Shown in pieces: positions 21,410 to 33,120 of a stretch of DNA of 64,000 bases. Source of the stretch: Amyelois transitella (taxonomy: Eukaryota > Arthropoda > Insecta > Lepidoptera > Pyralidae). Both the position numbers and the translations under genes were made by a program. The stretch spans positions 2,032,001 to 2,096,000 of the forward strand of contig NC_083524.1 in assembly GCF_032362555.1 (NCBI RefSeq), in the 5' to 3' direction. The notes beneath the pieces are model-generated. The model was not told where the DNA came from. It searched no databases and saw nothing but the letters and a program-made list of their open reading frames with translations. Positions within the stretch are counted from its first letter, which is position 1. Every line of letters starts with the position of its first letter.

Positions 21410-21666
21410 TTAACCCTTCAGCTGCGGCGGCTATACGCAAACTGCGCACCTCGTCTGCGGCGTTCAAGCGCCGCGGCGGACGGGCGCGCAGTGTCTTAGA
21501 TTTTGTTGTATATCTGTATATAATTATTTGGGACCTACCCAAAAATTTATTTTTTTTTAAAGATATATAAATGAAGAATCATATGCAATAAATTTTGATG
21601 CGAAAAAACACTTGCGTTTATTATATTTAGGTCACTGAATTCAAAACTTACCGAAAAATTATCCAT

Positions 21667-23479
21667 TGTAAATATTTTACTGATTTTGCAATTTACATCT
21701 TTCATATATTCTGTTTTTGTTTACTATTCCACAAAGTCCAATAATTGAGGAATTTAATGGTGCCAAAAAGTTATTATGTCCCAAGTAAAATTCTCTAAAA
21801 TCGTCTTCACAAATAATCCAGTAAGAATCACGATTTCGCCATTTTGCAACTTCTACAACGCAAACTTTATACTTCTATTACCATGAAAATATTGAAATGT
21901 AGATTTATTTGAGGCATTGTAATCGTAAATAATGTATTTGGCTTCACAAAACAACAAGTAAAATGTATCTAAATGTCTTAAAATAGTATATTTCTACTAA
22001 AAACTGAAAACTTACCTAGAAAACTATCATTTTTTCAATTGGCTCGTTCATTCACTTACATTTGTCTTTGCTCAACTGTAAGGGCAGTGTGGCAAACACG
22101 AAAAATTGTAGTTTCGTTTTTATATCAGACATATATAGCTTGCCTAGAGAAAATGAGCGAAAAACCATAGCCAAAAACTAGAAAAATGTATGTCTGTGTG
22201 CGTGACTTGTTTGCCTTGCTTGTCTGCTGATGGCCGTATCTGGACAAAATGGCGGCATGTGGTTAACGCCTAACTGCTGATGGCCGTATCCGTCCACTGT
22301 CAATGTTTGTCTAACTGCTTTAGGTCGGATCTGGGCATATCTACAGGATGTTTGTTTTTAGTTGTGCACGTTAGTAATTTGGAAAAGAGTGTCTTGTAAA
22401 AATAAAAATAAAATGTTGATTAAAATGTTTCTTTTATTGGAATACAAAAATGTACAATGTTTATTGGTTTCCACTACTCTAAACCTATTCAATTCATAGT
22501 ACATACTAGTAATTATTTTTACCAATGATTCATAGTACATACTAGGAATTATTTTTACCAATGAAAAAATAAAAATAAAATTACAATTTTGTAAAAATAA
22601 TTACTGAACTGTTTTTGATAAGTTTTTTTTTTCAATAAATCTATAATGATAAGAACTATGTAATATATAAAGACTTATTGAAAAAAAATACTTTCATCAA
22701 AATCGGTTCAGTAATTTTTGAGATAGGGAATAGTGTTGAAGTCGGTTGTTTTGTAAAAAAAAATACTTATTTTTAATGAATTATGAATTCAAATTAAACA
22801 AAAAAATTTTGCGTAGGAATCGAAATTTTAGATTCCCATCATTTCACTTTACTGATAACAACAACGTTTTAAAAGGGTGTTATTTAAACAGTCTGCAGAA
22901 TATTCATATGCAAAAAAGTTTACACAAATTCAGAAGCGCAAGTGAAGAATAGGATAACAGAAGAATAGGCACCAAACTGCACTGCAGCAGTGTCTCTAAA
23001 TGACGTCAACTTAAATTTTAAACAAAGCATGTTTGGACTCAAAACACGCATGCGTTCGATCGAGCTCAAGCCGACTGTAACCAAACTCAAACGTTTATTC
23101 AGAAAATAGGCCTTTGTAGGCACTTTTTTACGTCAAATTACATGTAAAAATTATCGATTTAGATAAATTAAATAGATATGTATTCAAAACTCAAATTTAA
23201 AATTATTAATTCTTTCAAAGCTAAAGACTACTAGCGCTTCGTAACCGACCACTGCAAGAGAAGAAACGCCGAAAGAAACTCTTTTCAACAGTATTGGTCG
23301 CCTACTCGCCTGAAGGGCTTTGAATTTTTTTTTTTTTTATTTTATTTGTATATTCATTCTATGTATCTTATAACCCGTAGACCAAACCAGTGCAGTCCTA
23401 AGAAAGAAGGGATCAAAGAGAAAAAAGTATTTTTAAACAATAATCCTAATATTAATATTTAAAAATAAAATAATGTATA
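21667..23479. other. Noncoding left part of piggyBac #3
   Basis: No gene. It holds repeated GGCCGTATC boxes (22231, 22282) and a tandem 36-bp duplication (ATTCATAGTACATACTA... at 22492-22527 and 22528-22563). A faint LINE 3'UTR-like patch (AACTGCACTGCAGCA, 22975) is shared with 41.4, 55.5 and 61.2 kb. Confidence 0.4.
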
Positions 23480-23610
23480 CATAAATAGATAAACACCCAA
23501 GATCAGAAGTCAATATGAAAAAGATAATTTACCAACTTGACCTGACTGGGGATCGAACCCGAGACCTGGAAGTAGCAGTCTGGTGTGTTGACTACTACAT
23601 CACACATTTT
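23480..23610 (-). mobile_element. Diverged tRNA-derived SINE, minus strand
   Basis: The reverse strand shows a box B-like GGTTCGATCCCCAGTC (23545-23560) and a box A-like region near 23590, then ATGTTTATCT-like body text. It lies 3' of the piggyBac transposase gene. Confidence 0.55.
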
Positions 23611-23695
23611 ATATAAATATATAACTAATATAAATAAATAGATAATATTTAATTATATATTTTATATATATGTAACTACAGAAGTAATTTACAAA

Positions 23696-26383
23696 CTATA
23701 GATTTTCTAAAGTATGATACTCAAGCCAACATTGGCCAACACAAATATACACCGTGCAATGACTGCACGCGATGTTACATTTTTGCCTGCATCTAACACA
23801 ACGTCCCCTCTTAAATTTATCTTGTTTTTTGGTTCGCTCCTCGGTCACCTCATTATGAACAGGGAAATGATTAAAATCCCTGTTCAGCCTGCTACAGGTG
23901 GGGATGGGGACCTGGCGCGAACGTGAGGAGACGTTTTGTCCGAATTCTAAGCAGAGCTCTTCAGCAAGCTTGAAACGAAATTGGCGGTGAGTCATTTTTT
24001 TATGCTGGCCAATGTTAGCACAATATATAATATATGCATTTAAAATAGATATATTTAAAAGACGTCTAAAAACTTTAATATACCATTTGATTCCCCTCTT
24101 TCTTTCTAATAAATACATGCTTAGCTTTTGATCTTTGAGATCGACGCCTCCCATGTATTTATTATATTCATGGACCACGACTGGTTTGGAGCAGGGTTGG
24201 CCAGCCCTGTGCCCTGGAGCCATATCTGTTTTGTGGTAAGTAGATACAGTGGTGACAAGCTTCACATCTTTCCATGCTATGACGGATACATCACCACAGT
24301 GTCTACTTACCACACTACCCCTAGCCATCCTTTTATCCTGCAAATTTTGGATTTCTACGGGCGTGTCTTTTCGGCGACGGTTCAGAGTACCGACTACGTC
24401 AGTTTTATGTTTTTTTAGAAATTGGGTCAGAGGAACAGAATTATAAAAATTGTCCATGAACAGGGTATATCCCTTGCCTAAATAGTTCTTGAAAAGCTCA
24501 AGGACTATTTTGGCAGTGGATGTAGTAAACCCGTAAACCGTTTCTGCAGTTGTCGTGCCTTTGCCGGCATACAAAATTAAATTTACTACGTATCCAGTTA
24601 CGGCCTCACAGAGTTCATAACTTTTGATACCGAATCGAGCTGCTTTGGAACGAATGCATTGTTTCCAGCTTAAATGACCCTTCCAAAGCAGCAACGATTC
24701 GTCTATCGATACTTCTCTGTGAGGCACGTAAATGGACTGGAATTTTTTATTTAAATAATCTATAATAGGTTTTATTTTAGCTATTTTCTTATCACGCCCC
24801 TGTACATGTATGTTGTTGTTATCAGTAAAGTGCAAAAATTTTAAGAGCATTACGTAATGATCCCTTGACATCAGTTTTCGAAACTCCGGCATACCCATCA
24901 CACCCGTCATCCAATATTCCTCTAACCTACTTCTTACACATATTGACATAAATATCATCACACCTATAAGCCTATATAGTTCGGAAACCGAAGTTTCCAC
25001 CCAGTCGTTCATGCGAGATTTACTTGGCATGGAGTCTCCGGTTTCAAAGAAACCGGTTATTGTTTCCCAAGCGTAATGATTCGTTTCGTGGACAATAGAA
25101 TCCATCAGAGGCTGGTCCCAAATTTGAGTAAACAAGCCTAAAGGACTTGTTCCCTCAATTTTAGGACCAGCTTCTTCGTTGAAGTCCTCCCTGACCCCTC
25201 TAAATTCGTTAAAATCAGATGACCAAGTCAATGGCTCCTCACTAACTTCATCTTCAATAAAATCGTCATCTGATTCCAACATCTGCTGTAACTGATCGAG
25301 AGTCAATTCTTCCTCGGCATCCTCATCACTTCCAGAGTCGATGGCTAATTCTTCAGCCAGCTCAGGATCCAGTATGTCTTCATCCTATTAAAAAAACCAA
25401 ACCCTAAACCACATGCAAGCATACACACAAACATAACAAAAGCGGGTATTGTTAGAGATGCCAACCACAATATTTTTATAAAAAGGAATAATTAGTGTAT
25501 CCCAACGATGAACAGGAATAGAGATTCCTGTTCATTTTTATTCAATTAACTTTCAATATATTCATGCCATATTGCCAATTTCGCTGAATTACGTTATTGA
25601 GCATACACCAAACACCTTTATATCAATGAAGTTACAATACATTCATACCGCATTGCCAATTTTAGCAGAATTGTGTTATTGAAGCACAAACCAAACACCC
25701 TTAGTTACATTACCTTAGTTACTGGATGGACTAGATTTCTATCAGATAGTCCGGTGCACGATGAGAGCGGCAATAAATAAAAATCCCTTTCTCAATGCAA
25801 GTAATTTATACTTTCAAAGAGTGTTATGAAAATGAAACTTACAGGTTCTCGGCCAAAAAGATTACGCGGCTGACCTTTCGTACGTTCCTCTGGTACCTAA
25901 AAAATAATTATTTTGTAAATAACATTGCATGTTGTGATAATAGGTAATATTTTGTTTCGATAATCCTTACAATAGACATCAATAAGTGAGCAATAAGTTA
26001 GTATACATCTCGACATATTATTATCTTGGTAGTTAAAAAAAAGTTGAACATCTACTAAAGTTATCAAAAAAAAGAAAACCATTCTTACAGCAGCTACTTT
26101 TTCGCCGCCATGGACCAACTCATCCACGATCTCTATGGCTTCGCCTTCCACAGATAAATTTTGGGGCCGCCAAGGCTGTAATAAAATATACGAAATAATC
26201 AGTTTTTGTTTTTAAAGTAAAAGGGAAAGTTAACAAAACTGGAAAATAACATACTCTAATCCTCCCTGATCCAGATGTCTCCAAGACTACATCTCTGCCC
26301 CGAATAAGGGATCCCTGAGGAGTTCTAGTCACCTCCAAGCCGACAAACATGCTTCTGGAAGTACTTGGGGTTTGGGGTTCCAT
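23696..26383 (-). CDS. piggyBac-like transposase #3, four coding exons, intact
   Basis: This transposase excises and inserts at TTAA sites. Coding exons on the minus strand are 26383-26255 (ATG), 26175-26089, 25896-25843 and 25384-23696. All joins have GT-AG borders and phase 0, giving about 652 aa with no stop. The N-terminus is acidic and Ser-rich. Catalytic Asp candidates are D318 (SIDESLLLW), D401 (FMDNFYNS) and D505 (YMGGVDLKDQ). A C-terminal cysteine finger (CVRCRQKC... CSHC) follows. An untranslated first exon probably lies upstream: the donor at 27749 (CAG|GTATGT) and acceptor at 26390 (TTGACAG) enclose a 1.36-kb 5'UTR intron. Family length is about 590-650 aa. All key residues are present, so it may be active. 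The intron-rich structure is unusual for piggyBac and could instead mean host co-option. Confidence 0.85.
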
Positions 26384-26389
26384 TTTAAT

Positions 26390-27749
26390 CTGTCAATAAA
26401 ATAAAATTATTAGCATGTATTCAAACCAGACATCGATGTCATCAGAAAGTGCTCACGGAGACAAAACTAACGAGCTAAAACACAGCGCGATACGAGTTAC
26501 CGGAGCGTAGATCCTGTATACCACCTTCCGACTGCATCATCAGACCCTCGATGTCACTTCATCAGAAAGTGCTCACGGAGACAAAACTAACGAGCTAAAA
26601 CACAGCGCGATACGAGTTACCGGAGCATAGATCCTGTATACTGTATACCACCTTCCGACTGCATCATCAGACCCTCGATGTCACTTCATCAGAAAGTGCT
26701 CACGGAGACAAAACTAACGAGCTAAAACACAGCGCGATACGAGTTACCGGAGCGTAGATCCTGTATACTGTATACCACCTTCCGACTGCATCATCAGACC
26801 CTCGATGTCACTTCATCAGAAAGTGCTCACTGAGACAAAACTGACGAGCTAAAACACAGCGCGATACGAGTTACCGGAGCGTAGATCCTGTATACCACCT
26901 TCCGACTGCATCATCAGACCCTCGATGTCACTTCATCAGAAAGTGCTCACGGAGACAAAACTAACGAGCTAAAACACAGCGCGATACGAGTTACCGGAGC
27001 ATAGATCCTGTATACCACCTTCCGACTGCATCATCAGACCCTCGATGTCACTTCATCAGAAAGTGCTCACTGAGACAAAACTGACGAGCTAAAACACAGC
27101 GCGATACGAGTTACCGGAGCGTAGATCCTGTATACCACCTTCCGACTGCATCATCAGACCCTCGATGTCACTTCATCAGAAAGTGCTCACGGAGACAAAA
27201 CTAACGAGCTAAAACACAGCGCGATACGAGTTACCGGAGCGTAGATCCTGTATACCATCTCCCAACTATCATGACATCATGTCATCAAAACCAAACGACA
27301 TTTTGACTAAAACCAATAAAATAAATTTCGTAGATTTAGTTTCAATCAATGAATAAATCACAGAGGCTTTTGAAAGCATGCTGTATATTAGCGTCGCGAT
27401 ACAATACACAGACAGTGTACGACACAAGTAAGATGGCGGACATAGTGCGTATGTGTGCGTGTAACGGATTCTCAGTCTTGAAAAATATAAGATATTTACA
27501 AAATCCATGTATTTATTGTAAAAAAGTTAGTGTATTTCAATAGTATAATAAATTTACTATCTAAAACCAATTATATCCATTACAGAGGTATTGGATATAA
27601 TGCATAAACTAACACGAAAGAAATATGTAACACACTCCATCTACTTTTGAAAAAGCTAAAATCCTTCTTTTTTTACTAAATCTATAAACTTTTACACGTA
27701 ATTGCTTCGAAAGTAACTATATAATAACGAAATAAAAACATTTACATAC
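26390..27749 (-). other. Predicted 5'UTR intron of the piggyBac #3 gene
   Basis: The donor GTATGT follows CAG at 27750-27752, and the acceptor TTGACAG lies six bases before the start codon. The intron holds the seven-unit minisatellite (26437-27250). From 27250 to 27749 it is otherwise AT-rich with no frame I can support. Confidence 0.55.
26437..27250. repeat. Minisatellite, 7 units of ~120 bp
   Basis: The unit starts CATCAGAAAGTGCTCAC and includes CACAGCGCGATACGAGTTAC and CCACCTTCCGACTGCATCAT. It recurs seven times (CAGAAAGTGCTCAC at about 26443, 26567, 26691, 26817, 26937, 27057 and 27177). Units differ at only a few positions. Some carry an extra CTGTATA, giving 120-128 bp. Confidence 0.95.
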
Positions 27750-28050
27750 CTGTTTGTAATTACAGCCAAAAAAGACGAGTTTTCTCACACGTTCTTCAGT
27801 CACTTTGCAACACAACGAAGTCACAATTTGAAATGACTTGGTTAGCTAAATGAACGGATGAAATTCATATTTGACAGTTGTCTATGACGGCTTCATTCGT
27901 TAGAAATACATTTCAAATAATAAAACACCTTATTTCTTGTTATTAGATATTATATTTGTGTAAAAACTACGACGAGTGCATTTGGACGGATCCGGAACAA
28001 AGCATTCCTAGTACATGCCCGGATACGGCCTAAAGCTTACGAAGGGTTAA

Positions 28051-28315
28051 ACGATAAGCACTGTCTTTTTGGTAAATATTTAATGGTAACGGGTATGTAG
28101 TACATGCCATCTAAACGCTTAACATTTTCACAGAATATTAAGTTATATACTACCTTTATGAAAAATCTGGTTATCAGTTTGACCTGTATGTATGTTTGTC
28201 CGCGATTATCTCGCGTTACGCCGAAGCGATTTTGATGCGGTTTTCATTGTTCCTCTAAAAACACATCCTTAATGATCTTGTTAGAAGTTTATTATTTAAA
28301 TAAAAATCATCTTAG
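28051..28315. other. Intergenic stretch between piggyBac #3 and the OBP gene
   Basis: Text around 28200-28260 (GAAGCGATTTTGATGCGGTT) is a common insect repeat fragment. No gene. Confidence 0.4.
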
Positions 28316-30675
28316 CTAATAATTAACAGAAATTTTGCGCTTGTTGTGGATCATCAGATCATTGGTGCAATCGTTAAGTTTAGAAGCCATGGCACATTCG
28401 CCCTCTGCTTGAACACTGATCTCAATACACCGATCCAAATTCTTTTCCAATTTCTTGATCATGATGTGGTCCTTTTCGAAAAATTTGTTCACCAGTTTTA
28501 AAAGGTTTTCTGAAAACGAAAACATGTATCAATCCTTTCTAATATAAATGCTAATAGTAATTATATTAGGGTCAGTTCACGCAGCACAGAGATCAATCTC
28601 TATTTAGTTTGTGACAGAGATATCACAACGCTGCACACATATCCCAACTAATACTTATTATACTTATTATAAATCCTAACTTATAAATGCAAAAGTAAGT
28701 TTGTTGTTTTTAAATGCGTTATACCTATACTGAGTCAAATTCATGGAATTTAATAACGTTTATGTATATACCTACCTTATCAAGAGATTAAGAGTCTGGA
28801 ATAGTACATAAGGTGCTTTCCTTCCCGGCTAAAACTGTGGCGACATCTCTAGTCACGGCAGTCAATCACGCGACGCTATCAACCAATAACAGAGAGTAGT
28901 CTAAATCGCGCAAGCAAAGATTTCACGGATTAGGGAATATACATATAACAAGCACCGACACAACATCGTCGGAGCCGCGGTTCCCCAGGCATAACACCAA
29001 GGGTGGCAGTTCTTCCCTTTGTGGTGGTCAAGCCCGAATCATCGTTCCCGCTATAAATTCAAAGCTCCTCTGGGATTAGCGAAAAACGTGTATGTTTTCA
29101 TGTCAGATTTGTTGGTTTCATTTTAGGTCGCGCGAGTCGGCTCGACGAATTTTGAGTGCGACGAAGCATTCTCAACGACAATAGAAATACCAACCTTTCG
29201 TAGTAGGTGAATAAGGGATAGGCTAATAAACTTGAGCGATGAGCTAGCAACCTATCACTATACGAATCTCAAACATTAAGCCATATAGCTGAACGGGACC
29301 TTAACTTTCGAGACTCTGTTTACACCGCTAAAGAATAACTGATACCTTTATGAATTTTCCCATTTTCAATCACACCATTTCGCTTCAAAACGCAAGCTAT
29401 GAGACATTGTCCGTGTATTGGCGATTCTCTGATAGGCGACATCGGTTTGATTGTCCGTTTATCATTCATCTGCACTTCTTTGAGACACTCGCTCATGTTA
29501 ATTTTGAATTCTGTCACGTATGTATTCAATTCTGACGGTATGGAGTTGTAGGACCAGTCAGGGTCTCTGTTCTGCTCAGCTGAAAATGGGTATTTTCAAG
29601 TTGTAGAAAAGTTTCTGAGAAAGTTTGGTTCGTAATAAGAACTTTTTAGTGAAAATAAAAATACATACATACATATAATCACGTCTATATCCCTTGCGGG
29701 TTAGACAGAGCCAACAGTCTTAAAAAGACTGAAAGGCCACGTTCAGCTTCAGTCTTTATGACTGTTGGCTGTCTGCCCTGCAAGGGATATAGACGTGATT
29801 ATATGTATGTATGTATGTACCTACGTACCAAGTATGTACATAGTAAGTACTTAAAGTTAGAAAGAAAGAAAGAAAGAAAGAAAAATCTTTATTTGGCGCA
29901 AGATGTAACATAACATTTTCATTCTTAAACATAGAAATAAAAATAAAAAAAAAATACATGATGCGACCAAAAGGGTTTCCACTCAGCATATGCATGTGTA
30001 TGATGAAGTTACACAATGCGCTGATTTTCAGTGGAACCTAGTACGGAGGCTTTGCCATTCAATATGAAGGATACATATTAAAAATATCGACACAAAATAA
30101 CAAGAAGACAGCAGTGCTAGGGAGTTAATATATGTTGAGTATGAGCGTGAGTGTAACTATGTTCTTATTGTTGAAGCAAGGTAGACAAAAGGTAGGCAGA
30201 AGGAAACTACAGAAAAATGCAAAGGGTATGTAAAGGTTTGCTGTTATGTGTTGGATTGAGATTGTATTAAGTAACTTTTCAGTTTATCTTTGAAGTGTGA
30301 TACCGTAGTGCAGTTACGCACAGGTGGCGGAAGATTGTTCCAACACTTCGTAGCAGCGTATCGGAAGCTGCCACGAAAAGCAGCTGTATTGTGTTGTGGA
30401 AATATTAACCGAGTTGCAGTCCTCATTAGACATTGTGGGAACTGTAATTTTTGATAGAGATAGGTAGGTTTCTTAAGATAGTAAGTTGTACCTTGTTTAG
30501 CTTGATTCCTCTGTTCCAACTTATTATGTGATATTTTAGTATTCTTATCAATCTTGAAGTCATGTACCGCCTCTATACCCATCATCTTCTCCCTAATAAC
30601 ATCAGCTACGTCTCTTTTCTTCGCGGACTGAACGAGTGCTATCAAACAAAACAGTAAAAAAATGCGTCCCTCCAT
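28316..30675 (-). CDS. Odorant-binding protein (PBP/GOBP-fold), three exons, complete
   Basis: This is a secreted carrier of small hydrophobic ligands, usually in sensillar lymph. The exons are 30675-30579, 29579-29346 and 28509-28316. The donors are GTATAG and GTATCA, both acceptors are TTTTCAG, and the split codons match at each junction, giving 174 aa. Residues 1-18 are a signal peptide (MEGRIFLLFCLIALVQSA). Six cysteines follow the OBP pattern exactly: 26 residues between C1 and C2, 3 between C2 and C3 (QCLIAC), 42 to C4, 10 to C5 and 8 to C6. The ~45-residue stretch between the signal and C1 is longer than usual. Intron 1 (about 1 kb) holds S1 pieces and a LINE fragment. The short exon 1 is the least certain part. 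I cannot assign a specific OBP number. Confidence 0.85.
28510..29345 (-). other. OBP intron 2, with a dispersed repeat
   Basis: Noncoding. The segment 28965-29050 (CGCGGTTCCCCAGGCATAAC, then CGAATCATCG) matches a segment on the opposite strand at about 50400-50500, so it is a low-copy dispersed repeat of unknown type. Confidence 0.5.
29661..29747 (-). mobile_element. S1 tail fragment, minus strand
   Basis: The last ~85 bp of S1, from the TATG tail to the GAACGTGGCC box, read on the minus strand. It abuts a plus-strand S1 tail and forms an inverted pair. Confidence 0.8.
29748..29819 (+). mobile_element. S1 tail fragment, plus strand
   Basis: The last ~70 bp of S1 ending in (TATG)n, head to head with the previous fragment. 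An (AAAG)n microsatellite follows at 29858-29882. Confidence 0.8.
30244..30560 (-). mobile_element. LINE reverse-transcriptase C-terminal fragment in OBP intron 1
   Basis: The minus-strand frame ends with RYAATKCWNNLPPPVRNC, then VSHFKDKLKSYL, the C-terminal pattern (LWNSLP..FK) of jockey/CR1-group LINEs. It runs in frame into OBP exon 1 without being part of it. The exon donor at 30578 removes it. Confidence 0.65.
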
Positions 30676-30862
30676 TTCGTAGAACTAAAAATGTATGAAA
30701 AAATCCCAAACGAACGTCAACAGGTCGTTAGTTTAATTGCAATAAAAATAAAAGTCACTAATGGTGCTCAATAGCGAGTGTGCTAATTTTATTATTTTAT
30801 TGGATTTTATGAAACAACTAAATTGTGAGTAGTCCCCGGAACTTGGGAAAAGTAACTTCATA

Positions 30863-31062
30863 CCTTTCCCATGGATGTCGGAAAAGACGACTATGGTAAA
30901 GACTTATAAACTTGAGATTTCTAGGCGATGGGCTAGCAACCTGTCACAATTTGAATCTCAATTCATTAATCCATACCTACAGCTGAACGTGGCCTTTCAG
31001 TCTTTTCAAGACTGTTGGCTCTGTTTACCACGCAAGGGATGTAGGTAGTCGTGATAATTTGT
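30863..31062 (+). mobile_element. S1 repeat, 5'-truncated
   Basis: It runs from CCCATGGATGTCGGAAAAG to the GGGATGTAGGTAGTCGTGAT end, with a diverged tail. Confidence 0.8.
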
Positions 31063-31134
31063 ATTAAATTGTCCTGCAGCTCCACTCGTGTAGAATAAAC
31101 AATCTCGTTCACTTTCTGTTCGAGCGATGACGAG

Positions 31135-31385
31135 CAAATATAAATACATAAAATCACGCCTTTTTCCCGGAGGGATAGGCTGAGACTACATCTACTCGTA
31201 TCCACTTGCCAAGATCTCTGCATACTTCCTTCGCTTCATCCACATTCATAACTCTCTTCATGCAAGCTCGGCGGTTTCGGGTACTCTTGACCTGACCCTT
31301 TACCAGGACGTCCTTAATTTGATCAAGATACGTTCGTGTAGGTCTTCCCACTCCGACCTTTCCCTCCACACTCTCCTTGTATATA
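31135..31385 (-). mobile_element. RTE-type LINE 3' end
   Basis: The minus-strand frame 31369-31154 encodes VGVGRPTRTYLDQIKDVLVK and continues to PSGKKA, the C-terminus of the RTE ORF found in longer form at 58.7 kb. It ends in a TATG tail at 31135. Confidence 0.85.
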
Positions 31386-31399
31386 CAGGACGTCCTTAA

Positions 31400-32494
31400 T
31401 TAGATTAGAACTGCTCGTTCTACAATGTATATTATAGAGAAATAATGAAATTTACTAGATATACATATTATTTATTTTCCAATTTCATTATTTGATTGCT
31501 TATCCTGTAAATAATCAATATTTACATACATCGCGATTATCAGCTAACTATAATAGATTTTATGTCGGTAAATTACACATTTTTATTCATGATCTACAAA
31601 AATAATGCATAACATTAAAAAATAATAGACACATACTTGATTGAGTAGAAAAAAGTATTTAACATTGAGGGGGAAATACTTATATACAAAATAAAGGAAC
31701 TTTCATTAGCCAAGCTTTTGTCTTCTTTGGCTCAATCGAACTCCATAAAAATCTATATATTAGAATTTTATTCCTAATTTTTCTAAGCCATTTCGCAGCA
31801 AATCAATGCACAGGTAACAATATGTTACATAACATAGTATGCATTTGTATAGTTTTTTTTTCATGAAACGCAATAAAAATGCATTTATATCACAGCATAT
31901 AATTCATAGTACACTAGCTTCTGCCTGCGACTTGGTCCGCGTGGTCTCTTTTTTCGCAACAAAAAGATTGCCTATGTTCTTCCTCAGGTTCATCTCTGCA
32001 CCAAATTTCATAAAAATCGGTTCAGTGATTTAGGCGTGAAAGTGTAACAGACAGACAGAGTTACTTTCTCATAAATAATATTAGAAGGGAGATATAAATA
32101 ATTATTTTCTAACATGACAATAACTTTTTGATTCTGGTTTTGTATAAAAATGAACAAAGGTATTTAAAAAAAAATTATCGTATGATTCACGTATCAACGT
32201 ATTGACAAAAATATCTAAGAACAAAATAGTCTGTCATGGTTTTTTTTTACATATTAATAAAATTAATGATCCTATTTTCCGATCAAATTACAAAAGAATC
32301 TATCACATCAACTTTTTTTAAGACATAAAGAAAATTATCACCATGTATTTATTGCTATTTACAATTTTACTAATTTTCAATTTGTTGGAGACACGAGATC
32401 TGAAACAAAAAAAAACAGAATAAATTTTAATAATAACCGATACTGTTACGGCCGTACGGTAACCGGACGTGTAACCATGATCGATTCTATACGG
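31400..32494. other. AT-rich intergenic stretch
   Basis: It contains a diverged repeat at about 31905-32090 (ACTAGCTTCTGCCTGCGACT, AAAATCGGTTCAGTGATT, then ACAGACAGACAG), like the one at 52690-52760. No gene seen. Confidence 0.4.
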
Positions 32495-32506
32495 GTTAGA
32501 GTTAAA

Positions 32507-32765
32507 GTGCCGTGTGGTTCCCGGCACCAATACAAAAAAGGATAGGACCACTCCATCTCTTTCCGGTGGATGTCGTAAGAGGCGACTAAGGGATACGCTT
32601 ACAAACTTGGGATTCTTTTTAAGGCGATGGGCTAGCAACCTGTCACTATTTGAATCTCAATTTTCTATCATTAAGCCAAATAGCTGAACGTGGCCATTCA
32701 GTCTTTTCAAGACTGTTGGCCCTGTCTACCCCGCAAGGGATATAGACGTGACCATATGTATGTAT
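32507..32765 (+). mobile_element. S1 repeat, full length with 12-bp target duplication
   Basis: It runs from GTGCCGTGTGGTTCCCGGCA to the TATG tail. GTTAGAGTTAAA occurs directly before (32495-32506) and directly after (32766-32777), which defines the insertion exactly. Confidence 0.92.
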
Positions 32766-32784
32766 GTTAGAGTTAAACGTAACG

Positions 32785-32917
32785 TAAAGGTTGCAGTGGT
32801 CGGACGGGAGTCGACTCGGAGTAAAAACCTGACTCACCCAATCCAGGATCCATGGTCAAAAGCGTACCCCGGGCTCCTCTCCAGAGTGGTGAGGATGCAA
32901 CCGACAGTATAGCATAT
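32785..32917 (+). repeat. Dispersed repeat family B (description)
   Basis: Family B reads AAAACCTGACTCACCCAATC, then GGATCCATGGTC and CTCCTCTCCAGAGTGGTGAG, ending GCAACCGGGACTAAA. Longer copies (57425, 62285) add upstream text with TGCAAAGGTTGCGGAGGTCA. Several copies per window suggest a mobile repeat; no coding and no clear ends. Confidence 0.75.
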
Positions 32918-33033
32918 AGATATTTATATGTTTTGTGTAGGTTTATAGTATAGTATAGTAAGTATTGTTATTGTACATTATTTTGTTTATTAATATAAAA
33001 ATTACATATGTGTCATTATGTAATTTTTTTTCA

Positions 33034-33120
33034 ATCTAGGATCCATGGTCAAAGCATACCCCAGGTTCTTCTCCAGAGAGTTGAGGATACGACCGGGACT
33101 AAAAACCAGGGGAAAGAAGA
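33034..33120 (+). repeat. Dispersed repeat family B, partial
   Basis: A short copy from CTAGGATCCATGGTC to GACCGGGACTAAAA. Confidence 0.7.

Larger units (their letters stand above)
21414..28046 (-). mobile_element. piggyBac-like element #3, large and apparently intact
   Basis: Both candidate ends read TTAACCCTTC inwards: TTAA at 21410-21413 on the left and 28047-28050 on the right. That gives the piggyBac TTAA target duplication and a CCCTTC terminus. Further inward, text like AGCTTTAGGCCGTATCCG (right) recurs near 22262-22350 on the left. A second TTAA at 22263-22266 could therefore be the true left end, with the outer piece a related insertion. The element carries one spliced, undamaged transposase gene on the minus strand and a minisatellite. 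Confidence 0.6.

Noticed and set aside
26437-27250. CRISPR-like repeat array
   Set aside because: Units are ~120 bp, directly tandem, without unique spacers, and the DNA is eukaryotic; it is a minisatellite.
30244-30675. A 143-aa single-exon secreted protein
   Set aside because: Only the first ~32 codons are OBP exon 1; the rest is LINE C-terminus reached by reading through the splice donor.
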